From an uncultured Rikenellaceae bacterium (lineage in GTDB: Bacteria > Bacteroidota > Bacteroidia > Bacteroidales > Rikenellaceae), in contig CAMQVM010000032.1 of NCBI GenBank assembly GCA_947038135.1, forward strand, positions 1-11,210: a stretch of 11,210 nucleotides of DNA. Direction: 5' to 3'. The notes beneath the pieces were generated by a model, which saw only the letters and a list, made by a program, of their open reading frames with translations, ran no database searches and had not been told where the DNA came from. Below are positions 1 to 6,347 of the stretch, one piece after another. How positions within the stretch are numbered: the first letter of the stretch is position 1; each line of letters begins with the position of its first letter. Made by a program: the position numbers and the translations under genes.

Positions 1-1112
1 ATGCCTTAATAAACCCACCAAGCAATGTTATGTATGATATAATTGTTGAAGATGAGGGTGATGTAGTTGCATCGAATGGTCAATATGCTTTAAACGTAGA
101 TGTTAAAGAGGTTGAATTTGAGGTGCCGAGCGCATCTCAAACTGTTGAGCTTTCTAAAGTGAATCGTGTAACCTCTGTTGCTGCCCCTATGGCTAAAGAG
201 ACAACTTTTGGAGTTAGGCTAGAGGAGTATTTTCATGTAGGTCTTGCTACTGGTAACTTAGTTTTAACTGCAATATTTCCACCTAGCTTAGGCGCTGATG
301 TCAAGAGTATAAGTGTAAAAGCAGAAGGTGTAGGTGTATCAGTATTTAAATATTTTGCCACGTTAGGTAACATAGAGTATGCAAGTAATACTATCGAATT
401 ATCTTCTAATTTTTGTGTCGTTAATGCTAATATGTTAGGTGAAACTGTTACTTATGATGTTATGAGCTTTACAGGTGAGTGGAGTGCAGAGTCAGATGCT
501 CCTGATTGGGCTATAATATCGATTTCAAATAACAAATTAAATATTGAAGTTACAGAGAATAATTCAATCTATGCCCGTACAGCAAAAATAAAGGTGACTA
601 ACAATGTTAATATAAGTGTTATTATTGATATATATCAAAGAGGAATCCCTATTTTTGCAGATCGTAATATTGGGGTTGATACACTTTTAGCGAGTGTCGA
701 TGCTTTGTGTTACCCTGCGAATAGTATGGGAAATAGCGAGATGACTGAAATTCCTAAAAAGTTTTTTTCTTTTGAAGAGTCATTAACAGCTTGTGATAAT
801 TGGAGTTATCAAGGAAAGAAGTGGCGCTTACCAGATCTAGCGGACTTTAATTGTATTTTAGACCTTGGTACAATAAAACCATCTGGAGGTCCTCACAATG
901 CGGCAAAGTTAGATCAAATTGACGGCACTACAGTGTATTTTCCTTTAATTGGATACACAGGAGGTCTCTCAGGTACATACGGTGCATATTGGTCAAGTGA
1001 TTATACAGACTCTAATTCAGCCTACTATTTTTATGTTTGGGGAAATAAGATTTATAATGATATTAACCCGAGATATTATGGTTTCGGTGTTCGTTGTTGT
1101 CAAATAATATAA
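1..1112 (+). CDS. Fimbrillin-like adhesin, C-terminal part (5' end outside window)
   Basis: This is the 3' part of a surface adhesin gene. The frame is open from base 3 to the window edge. The nine codons before the first ATG (position 30) read ALINPPSNV, matching ALNKPASNV inside the 817-residue paralog at 3558-6011, so that ATG is internal and the true start lies upstream. Numbering from that Met, residues 1-125 align with paralog residues 355-480, the end of its fimbrillin region. Residues about 140-205 resemble a BACON-type beta-sandwich (two Trp, then R-x-A-x-I-x-V, ending Y-Q-R-G). Residues 208-360 resemble FISUMP/DUF1566 lectin-like domains: ADRNIG, ACDNW, WRLPD at 265-269, YWSSD at 320-324 and GFGVRC near the end. 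Cys in ACD and in the final RC recur in the paralog and could form a disulfide. By analogy with the paralog it is probably an outer-membrane lipoprotein, but its signal peptide is not visible. The ligand is unknown. Confidence 0.8.
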   Translation, partial: ALINPPSNVMYDIIVEDEGDVVASNGQYALNVDVKEVEFEVPSASQTVELSKVNRVTSVAAPMAKETTFGVRLEEYFHVGLATGNLVLTAIFPPSLGADVKSISVKAEGVGVSVFKYFATLGNIEYASNTIELSSNFCVVNANMLGETVTYDVMSFTGEWSAESDAPDWAIISISNNKLNIEVTENNSIYARTAKIKVTNNVNISVIIDIYQRGIPIFADRNIGVDTLLASVDALCYPANSMGNSEMTEIPKKFFSFEESLTACDNWSYQGKKWRLPDLADFNCILDLGTIKPSGGPHNAAKLDQIDGTTVYFPLIGYTGGLSGTYGAYWSSDYTDSNSAYYFYVWGNKIYNDINPRYYGFGVRCCQII

Positions 1113-1248
1113 CTGTTGAGAGTTGATTTATAGAAATGGTTTATTTTTTCGATGTAAATACTTAGAGATATTAAAATTGATGTAACTAGCTATTATTTAG
1201 CAAAAAATAATTTTAACTATCTATCAAGAAATTGTATTTTAATATTTT

Positions 1249-1287
1249 AACTACCCCTAGATATTTTTATAGTATTTAGGGGTTGTT
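1249..1287 (+). terminator. Candidate intrinsic terminator after the first adhesin gene
   Basis: CCCCTA (1254-1259) pairs with TAGGGG (1277-1282). Pairing extends outward through A1253-T1283 and, past one mismatch, three more pairs. The loop is a 17-nt A/T stretch and only a weak T-rich tail (GTTTATATTT) follows. It lies about 140 nt after the adhesin stop and just before the next candidate promoter, which fits transcription ending here. The weak T-tract keeps the confidence modest. Confidence 0.4.
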
Positions 1288-1291
1288 TATA

Positions 1292-1323
1292 TTTGGTGGT
1301 TAAGAAAAAAACAACTACCTTGC
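1292..1323 (+). promoter_or_regulatory. Candidate Bacteroidetes promoter for the tandem membrane-protein genes
   Basis: TTTG at 1292-1295 is followed after 20 nt by TACCTTGC at 1316-1323. This approximates the Bacteroidetes -33 TTTG / -7 TAnnTTTG pattern, with the -7 box imperfect at its end. It would give a leader of roughly 75 nt before the GTG at 1405. The position right after a hairpin supports it; the imperfect -7 box weakens it. Confidence 0.35.
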
Positions 1324-1404
1324 GCCATATTTACATACTAAAATTTAGTGAGTTCTTTCTGTTTTATGAGAGGTCATTTTTTAATAACTTAATTTATATC
1401 TATT

Positions 1405-2025
1405 GTGGTATTTTCAATTATGATGATAGATTGTACTTTTAATATCGGTACAATCAAAAAGTTTCATGAGTTGCTATCTAAAGAATTTACAAATGTAGAG
1501 CTAACATGGTACTCTGATCTAGTTTACAAAGTAGCTGTCGTTGACCCCGCTGAGAGTGTCAGTGTTATAATAAGAATAGATGGCAAAAAAGCTTTTGTTC
1601 AAACTTGTAATGGTGGTTCTGTTCAGACTAATATTTGGTTGGGTGTAGCTAAAGATAAACAGTCGCTTTTTATTACTAAGCTGGGCGAGGCAGGTTTTGA
1701 AATTACAAAGCCAGATGCTACTAATTCTTTTTTGTCGGTGCTAGGCTTTTCTGCACTAATGTTTTTTCTATATCTGGTAAGACCTGATGTTATCTTAATA
1801 GTGTTGGGTGTTGTTGCTGTTTTGTTTTGTTCTCTTATGCTATATAGGCTCTCTTTTAAAAGTAGAATGCTATCTAATAGTATACTTCGTATTACATCGA
1901 GTGTCTTTCTAATTATCAGCCTTGTTTTTCTTTCTCCCTCTTCATTATTGCTTTTCCCATTGCTTAAATATAATAGTAAGAGTATTATGTCTATGTTGCT
2001 TACGAAATTTGGTTCACAACAGTAA
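1405..2025 (+). CDS. Unknown membrane protein, tandem paralog 1
   Basis: I do not recognise the family. The 206-residue product has a hydrophilic N-terminal part (about 1-105) and then three hydrophobic segments at about 109-125, 128-147 and 163-187, so it is probably an inner-membrane protein. It is clearly paralogous to the next gene: DCxFN at residues 9-13, S-N/T-V-x-(V/L)-T-W near 30, I-R-(I/V)-(D/N)-G-K-K at 56-62, and F-x-I-x-K-P near 98-103 before the first membrane segment. The start is GTG. It is chosen because residue 1 then lines up with residue 1 of the neighbour (MVFSIMMIDC against MLFTKLIMDC) and an in-frame TAA lies just upstream at 1390-1392. The alternative is ATG at 1420. 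The 31-bp gap to the next gene suggests one transcript. No enzyme motif is visible. Confidence 0.75.
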   Translation: MVFSIMMIDCTFNIGTIKKFHELLSKEFTNVELTWYSDLVYKVAVVDPAESVSVIIRIDGKKAFVQTCNGGSVQTNIWLGVAKDKQSLFITKLGEAGFEITKPDATNSFLSVLGFSALMFFLYLVRPDVILIVLGVVAVLFCSLMLYRLSFKSRMLSNSILRITSSVFLIISLVFLSPSSLLLFPLLKYNSKSIMSMLLTKFGSQQ

Positions 2026-2056
2026 ATTAAATATTTAATAACAAAAAAATAAAATT

Positions 2057-2668
2057 ATGCTTTTTACAAAACTTATCATGGACTGCCCTTTTAATGCAGA
2101 CAAAATTTCACACTTCTGTGAATTAATATCAGAAAATATCTCAAATGTAGCTGTTACTTGGCTATCGCGTGAATCTAAATTATGCGATATTTCAGAGGCA
2201 AAAGAAGCAGTAATAAGAGTTAATGGAAAGAAGCTATTTGTGTATAAAACCAAAAATAATAGAGCTTTTATTACCCTTGAGAGTGTTAAGGGTAGTGAGA
2301 AAATAGTAATGAGAGCGTTGAATGATGCCGATTTTACTATTGTTAAGCCTGAAATAAGTACTCCAATGTCCCTTTTTGTGATATTTATAGCTCTTATTGG
2401 TCTTGTGATATTCTCGTACGGAGAGCTTATTATAAGTGTTCTGTTTGGAATATTTCTAGCTGTTCTTCTACTAGGGTTTGTGCTTTATTCATTTTCATTT
2501 AATCCGATTATGCGCTCTAGTTATATGCTTCGTTATATTTCGGGCATTATATTAACAATAGGTATAATCAACTTAGCAATGTCTTCATTGTTGACTCTCT
2601 CTATGGCTAAGTATATCAATAGAAAGGCTACGTGCAGATTTATTGCGGAGTCAGATAGGGACTTGTAG
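2057..2668 (+). CDS. Unknown membrane protein, tandem paralog 2
   Basis: The 203-residue product has the same layout as its upstream neighbour and arose from it, or it from this, by tandem duplication. A soluble N-terminal region of about 100 residues carries DCPFN at 9-13, AVIRVNGKK at 51-59 and FTIVKP at 93-98. Hydrophobic stretches follow at about 103-120, 124-146 and 158-182, and a basic/acidic tail ends the protein. Identity between the two is moderate and spread along the length, so the duplication is not recent. Translation starts at an ATG behind an A-rich leader without a Shine-Dalgarno motif, as usual in Bacteroidetes. It is probably co-transcribed with the preceding gene. Function is unknown; the neighbours are fimbrillin-like adhesin genes, but nothing in the sequence links the proteins directly. 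Confidence 0.78.
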   Translation: MLFTKLIMDCPFNADKISHFCELISENISNVAVTWLSRESKLCDISEAKEAVIRVNGKKLFVYKTKNNRAFITLESVKGSEKIVMRALNDADFTIVKPEISTPMSLFVIFIALIGLVIFSYGELIISVLFGIFLAVLLLGFVLYSFSFNPIMRSSYMLRYISGIILTIGIINLAMSSLLTLSMAKYINRKATCRFIAESDRDL

Positions 2669-2701
2669 TGTTTTGAAGTTATTGCAAAACTAAAAAAACA
2701 C

Positions 2702-2835
2702 GAGCTCGAGTAGAGCGCCTATGAATTCATGAAATGCAAAGAATTAGCCAGCTCCCGAAAGGAGCCACCAAGTGCCTAAGGCGTGTATGTGCTTTTTGTG
2801 AGCTCTTTAGAGCGCCGCTTTTTTTTTTTAAAGCG
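2702..2835 (+). ncRNA. Structured RNA-like element or 3' UTR with T11 terminator
   Basis: This GC-richer block in AT-rich surroundings holds several dyads. GAGCTCGAGTAGAGCGCC (2702-2719) recurs as GAGCTCTTTAGAGCGCC (2800-2816). Each copy can form a GCTC/GAGC hairpin, and the GAGCTC parts could also pair with each other. Between them, CGCCT (2716-2720) can pair with AGGCG (2779-2783), enclosing a GCTCC-CGAAA-GGAGC hairpin (2751-2765). The second copy is followed by eleven T residues (2819-2829), and CGCTTT/AAAGCG (2816-2821, 2830-2835) forms a further small dyad, so the right end looks like an intrinsic terminator. No clear promoter precedes it. The plain reading is the 3' UTR and terminator of the tandem membrane-protein genes; a processed or separate small RNA is the alternative. 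I do not recognise a known RNA family. Confidence 0.4.
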
Positions 2836-2850
2836 TAAATAAAAATTGTG

Positions 2851-2891
2851 TTACCCCAAAAAACAGCTATATGTTCTGTTTTTTGGGGTAA
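2851..2891. terminator. Perfect 16-bp hairpin, possible two-way terminator
   Basis: TTACCCCAAAAAACAG (2851-2866) and CTGTTTTTTGGGGTAA (2876-2891) are exact reverse complements around a 9-nt loop. The stem has A6/T6 and C4/G4 blocks and would be stable as RNA from either strand. No clean T-tract follows on either side, so it may be a back-up terminator after the T11 site, a transcript-end stabiliser, or a protein-binding dyad. Confidence 0.45.
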
Positions 2892-2966
2892 TTTATTAAT
2901 AAAAACCATGCCTAAATAGTTGATAATAAGTATGTTTTAGGTTTTGCAAATCGCCCTAAATAGTCA

Positions 2967-2996
2967 TTGTAAGGGTGGTAATATATCTTACCTTTG
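2967..2996 (+). promoter_or_regulatory. Bacteroidetes-type promoter for a short unit
   Basis: TTG at 2967-2969, a 19-nt spacer and TACCTTTG at 2989-2996 match the Bacteroidetes consensus (TTG, 19-21 nt, TAnnTTTG) in sequence and spacing. Transcription would begin near 3001. The next protein gene on this strand starts at 3558 and has its own promoter, and an intrinsic terminator lies about 50 nt downstream, so this promoter appears to drive a short RNA. Confidence 0.5.
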
Positions 2997-3000
2997 CCAT

Positions 3001-3080
3001 AAAAAAATCAAGTTGTATGCGTCTATATGAGTATATTTATTAGCAAAAGCCATATTTGAGACTCTCAAATATGGCGTTTT
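3001..3080 (+). ncRNA. Candidate small RNA of about 80 nt
   Basis: This is the interval between a consensus promoter (2967-2996) and a strong intrinsic terminator (3049-3080). The 5' end near 3001 is inferred from usual -7 spacing. The body is A/T-rich without obvious structure before the terminator stem. Two very short reading frames lie inside: ATG at 3018 (MRLYEYIY, stop TAG at 3042) and ATG at 3028 (10 codons). Either is too short to call as a gene. A leader-attenuation role is possible but no gene follows closely. No known RNA family was recognised. Confidence 0.4.
3049..3080 (+). terminator. Intrinsic terminator of the short unit
   Basis: GCCATATTTGAG (3049-3060) and CTCAAATATGGC (3064-3075) are exact reverse complements around a 3-nt loop (ACT). 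GTTTTATT follows and AAAA precedes the stem. A 12-bp stem with a tight loop and adjoining T-run is a classical Rho-independent terminator on the + strand. The A-run upstream could also let it work weakly on the - strand. Confidence 0.7.
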
Positions 3081-3445
3081 ATTATGGTATATTTTGTTTC
3101 AGCTCATTTATCTAGGTAGTTGTTAAATTATGAACTTTTGCATACAAACTCTTAATTATTTACTATTCATTAATTTGTGGGCGATCTCCTTTTGCTTGTA
3201 TTTTTCTTAGTTTTGTAATGGACTTATGTAAGTAACAGTACTACATAGCTAGAGCTAATAAAGCTTATGCCAAAGTACTAAATTACTAAAGTGTTCGTCG
3301 AACTTTAAGCACAAAATTGAACTGAATATATAATTTTGCGGTCATGTTTTTGTTTGTTAAATTGTGATTATTTTTGAAATAAATAAGATATAAAGAAATG
3401 GTATATTCTTTTGTGTAAATTTAAATTGCTATATTTACAGATCAA

Positions 3446-3480
3446 TTGTTGTAATAATTAAATAATTTTTTGTATCTTTG
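3446..3480 (+). promoter_or_regulatory. Promoter of the 817-residue adhesin gene
   Basis: TATCTTTG at 3473-3480 is an exact TAnnTTTG -7 box. TTG at 3449-3451 lies 21 nt upstream of it, and an overlapping TTG sits at 3446-3448. This fits Bacteroidetes sigma-ABfr promoters. The predicted start is near 3486, leaving an A/T-rich leader of about 70 nt before the ATG at 3558. No convincing invertible repeats flank it, so phase variation is not indicated here. Confidence 0.6.
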
Positions 3481-3557
3481 TATAATAATTAGTTAATGTT
3501 AATATTTTACATAGCATCAACTACTTTTAAATTATAAACTAATATTATATCAAATTT

Positions 3558-6011
3558 ATGATCAAGAAATTAATTACTTTAAAAATGTGGGTTTTAAGTG
3601 TCGCCCTAACAGGAGTTCTTTTTAGCTGTGCAAAAAACTCAGATGATTCGGGAAACACCGATGATAAGACTATGTATATTACCGTAAATATGCCAGCCGA
3701 GAATAATGGAGTTGCTACACGTGTAGGTGCTGTTGATGAGGTTGCTATCAAGCAGGCTTATGTAATAGTTTATGGAGCAGGTGCAGTAGGTGCCGATACC
3801 CCAAAATTCACTTCTAAAGTAGAGTTAACAGATATAACAGATGGTGAAGTTAATACAAAAAAGATTTTAGCGTTTAAGCCAGCCGATAATATCGCTGAAG
3901 GTGATGAGATAAACATTATCTTTAACAAGGCAGTTGAAAACTTAGCTATACCCAAAAAAGATATGTTGTCGGCTTTAAAACTAACAAGCATTAGTGATGG
4001 TTTAGTATCTTTAAGTGCTGGTTTGCCAATGTATGGCAGAGGTGTATGGACAGCAGCAGGTAGCCCATTAATAGCAATAAAACGTTCAGTAGCTAAGGTT
4101 CAGTTGAAGCTTGATTACAACGGAAACTTACATGTTCCAGGAAGTATGGGTTCACGTTTTACTACAGCCAACACAACATATAAATTATATCAATTATCAG
4201 ATGTAGGTTCGATTGATGGTATTAACAATAGTGTTATATCTTCTACTGGTTCAGAGGTTGTTACTGAGATATCGGCAGGAGCAGAGATAAATGAGCTGTC
4301 ATCGCAGATGTTAAAAGATAATAACGATAATTATGTAGGAGCAAACTATATTTATGCTTATCCTTACTCTGTAAAATCAATAGGTAACCCAACAGCAGCT
4401 TTAGAAAATAAGATGTCATCAATTAAGCGAATAGCGATGATAATGAAGAATACAGGTGGCGGAGAGACTACATATCACCGTTTAGATTTCTTTGATAAGG
4501 GAGGTAAGAAGTTTCTTGATATCTTAAACAATCACCACTATATAGTAAAGATCCGTAAGGTAAGCCCAGGCGGTTATGCTACTGCAACTGATGCGTTAAA
4601 TAAACCAGCAAGCAATGTAGAGTTTGATATCATAGTAGAAGAAGAGGGCACGGTAATAGTAAGTAATGGTCAATATGCACTCAATGTAAATGAGTTGGGT
4701 GATGAGTTTAAAATAACTGATACCGCAACAACAATAGAATTAGCGCAAGTAAGCCGTCAAACGTCAGTCAATGCTCCAATGGCAGACCCTACATCTTTTA
4801 GTGTAACATTAGAGCGTGCACTTTCAATAAATGGCGATATTTCTATTAAGCTTGTAGATGTGCCTAGTGAGTTAAATAGTGATGTTAAAAGTATAAAAAT
4901 AGTCTCATCGGGAACAGGTGTTGCAATATTTAGATATAATGCAATATTAGGAAATATAACACATACAAGTAAATTTATCACGTTGAAATCAGAAGGTGGT
5001 GTGATTACTTTAGAGGGTTTCTCTCCTGATGCAGGTAACCTTAACGGATATTCCGTAAGTAGAAAATTTAACGTGTCAGTAGGAGCAGGTTACAAATATA
5101 AGGTGTCAAGTAGTTTTAAACAAGAGTGGGATGCTTCGTTGACAAGATCACTACCTACTACTTTGCCAACCAAGTTTACCACATCACAAACTACAGCCTC
5201 TCTTGCAGATATTACTCCATCATCAGGAGTGCAGTCAAATGTATATTTGAATATTTATCGCACTGCACCAGATGATGCTGATATAACTGGCTTGGTAAAT
5301 ATAATAGCAACCGCCTCAGATAATAGTGTTTGCCAGCATAGTTTTGAAGTGAAAGTGACAACAAGTTGCAAGTTACCAACAGTATCTGATAATTATAGTA
5401 TACAGATTGGAGGTGTTAAGGTTGCAGATCGCAATGCTGGTTCAGCTATGCCGTCGTCAGACAACCCACTTGCGAGTAAGAATTTTACTAGTCAGTCTGA
5501 TCACCCCGATTTTATTGCAGGTGCAATAGGTTGTCCAATACCTTCTGTTTATTATGAATGGGAACCACAAAACCCAGTTATAGCCGCAATTGCGGGTCCT
5601 TATTATGCTTTTAGCTCAGAAAAGGGGATGGCTAATGCTCTTGTTGCTTGTGATAATCAAGTTTTGGGCTCTGAAACTAATTGGCGTTTGCCAGATGAGG
5701 ACAGATCAAATATAGATGAAATATCGCTGATGAAAACTCAGGTTCGTCACAGTAAAAACCGTGCATTTTTCTTGTCAACAGTAAAGAAAACAATCCCTAG
5801 CGATGGAACTACACCAGCCTTCAATGAGTATACAGGGGTGTTTATTCCTTTTTCAGGGTATGCTCACGCGACTTTTGTCACTGGAAGTGCATTATGGTCT
5901 GGTGTACATTCTAGTAATAGTGCTCATCGCCTCAGTGTAAGCGTACCTCCCCAGGCAAGCTTAGACACAGCCTTATTGTTTTACGGAATCTCTGCTCGCT
6001 GTGTTGTCTAA
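3558..6011 (+). CDS. Fimbrillin-like surface lipoprotein with C-terminal lectin-like (FISUMP/DUF1566-type) domain
   Basis: The 817-residue product starts with a lipoprotein signal peptide: basic MIKK, a hydrophobic stretch, and lipobox LFSC with the lipidated Cys at 24, followed by an SDD-containing tether. Residues about 38-360 follow the Bacteroidales FimA/Mfa1 fimbrillin pattern: AYVIVYG (67-73), LPMYG (156-160), VAKVQLKLDY (178-187), YIYAYPY (264-270) and LNNHHYIVKIRKVSPGGYAT (323-342). Residues 361-480 are shared with the paralog at the left edge. About 485-610 is beta-rich and unassigned. Residues 612-817 match the FISUMP/DUF1566 pattern: VADRNAG (622-628), ACDN (697-700), NWRLPD (708-713), ALWSG (778-782) and a final ARC. 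It is likely exported, lipidated and shown on the surface, perhaps as a fimbrial tip or accessory adhesin; polymerisation and ligand are unproven. Its length exceeds simple fimbrillins because of the added C-terminal domains. Confidence 0.82.
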   Translation: MIKKLITLKMWVLSVALTGVLFSCAKNSDDSGNTDDKTMYITVNMPAENNGVATRVGAVDEVAIKQAYVIVYGAGAVGADTPKFTSKVELTDITDGEVNTKKILAFKPADNIAEGDEINIIFNKAVENLAIPKKDMLSALKLTSISDGLVSLSAGLPMYGRGVWTAAGSPLIAIKRSVAKVQLKLDYNGNLHVPGSMGSRFTTANTTYKLYQLSDVGSIDGINNSVISSTGSEVVTEISAGAEINELSSQMLKDNNDNYVGANYIYAYPYSVKSIGNPTAALENKMSSIKRIAMIMKNTGGGETTYHRLDFFDKGGKKFLDILNNHHYIVKIRKVSPGGYATATDALNKPASNVEFDIIVEEEGTVIVSNGQYALNVNELGDEFKITDTATTIELAQVSRQTSVNAPMADPTSFSVTLERALSINGDISIKLVDVPSELNSDVKSIKIVSSGTGVAIFRYNAILGNITHTSKFITLKSEGGVITLEGFSPDAGNLNGYSVSRKFNVSVGAGYKYKVSSSFKQEWDASLTRSLPTTLPTKFTTSQTTASLADITPSSGVQSNVYLNIYRTAPDDADITGLVNIIATASDNSVCQHSFEVKVTTSCKLPTVSDNYSIQIGGVKVADRNAGSAMPSSDNPLASKNFTSQSDHPDFIAGAIGCPIPSVYYEWEPQNPVIAAIAGPYYAFSSEKGMANALVACDNQVLGSETNWRLPDEDRSNIDEISLMKTQVRHSKNRAFFLSTVKKTIPSDGTTPAFNEYTGVFIPFSGYAHATFVTGSALWSGVHSSNSAHRLSVSVPPQASLDTALLFYGISARCVV

Positions 6012-6240
6012 TTACTAGTCGGTTCTATTGGTGGCTAGTGTTATTTGTTGGCAATGTTTTTGTTTCATGGATGCAAAGAATTGTAATAGCAGTATATCAC
6101 TAGTAGTCACTTTGAATATTTAGTTGCAGTGCATCAAATAGAACATTTGTTCGATACACTGCCTATTGATGATTGAGTTTACTGCGTATATCTCTCGTGG
6201 TACGTTTACAACATTAAAAACTCATGTTTTTCTTGTCATT
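6012..6240 (+). other. 3' region of the adhesin gene with an imperfect hairpin
   Basis: No gene is seen here. GCAGTG (6126-6131) pairs with CACTGC (6157-6162). ATC (6133-6135) pairs with GAT (6153-6155) and GAAC (6141-6144) with GTTC (6149-6152) around an ATTT loop, with one mismatch and a 5-nt bulge. A weaker ACTAG/CTAGT dyad lies near 6015-6040. These are probably parts of the adhesin 3' UTR; no T-run follows, so they are not good terminators. The strong terminator is at 6241-6290. Confidence 0.4.
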
Positions 6241-6290
6241 CATAAAAAAGACCACCAATAAAATTTATTTTATTGGTGGTCTTTTTTATG
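6241..6290. terminator. Two-way terminator between convergent genes
   Basis: Bases 6241-6264 and 6267-6290 are exact reverse complements: 24-bp arms with a 2-nt centre. The stem core is GACCACCAATAAAA / TTTTATTGGTGGTC, with A6 on the left and T6 on the right, so on either strand the hairpin ends in a T-run. It lies between the + strand adhesin gene (stop at 6011) and the - strand nuclease-family gene (stop at 6348), exactly where a shared terminator is expected. Confidence 0.85.
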
Positions 6291-6347
6291 TGTGTCTGGC
6301 TCGTAGAGTCTGCAAAAAAATGTGCAAAAGTGCCTAGAAATAGAGCT

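Larger units (their letters stand above)
2669..3557. other. 889-bp region without a protein gene
   Basis: No credible coding sequence was found on either strand. Its left third holds a structured element (2702-2835), a 16-bp hairpin (2851-2891) and a promoter plus terminator (2967-3080), listed separately. From about 3090 to 3440 I see only AT-rich sequence with short weak dyads and one isolated TAGTTTTG box (3208-3215) lacking a properly spaced -33 element. The right end carries the promoter and leader of the 817-residue adhesin. Confidence 0.7.

Noticed and set aside
2035..2253. Minus-strand 72-residue frame opposite the second tandem paralog
   Set aside because: It is fully opposite a gene supported by paralogy; a shadow frame.
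2727..2909. Minus-strand 60-residue open frame
   Set aside because: It spans the structured element, the T11 run (as a run of lysines) and the 16-bp hairpin. Its composition follows those features, not a protein.
3115..3527. GTAGTTG and CAACTAC around the adhesin promoter, as in invertible promoters
   Set aside because: The match is only 7 bp with no extension, expected by chance over 400 bp, and no invertase gene is nearby.
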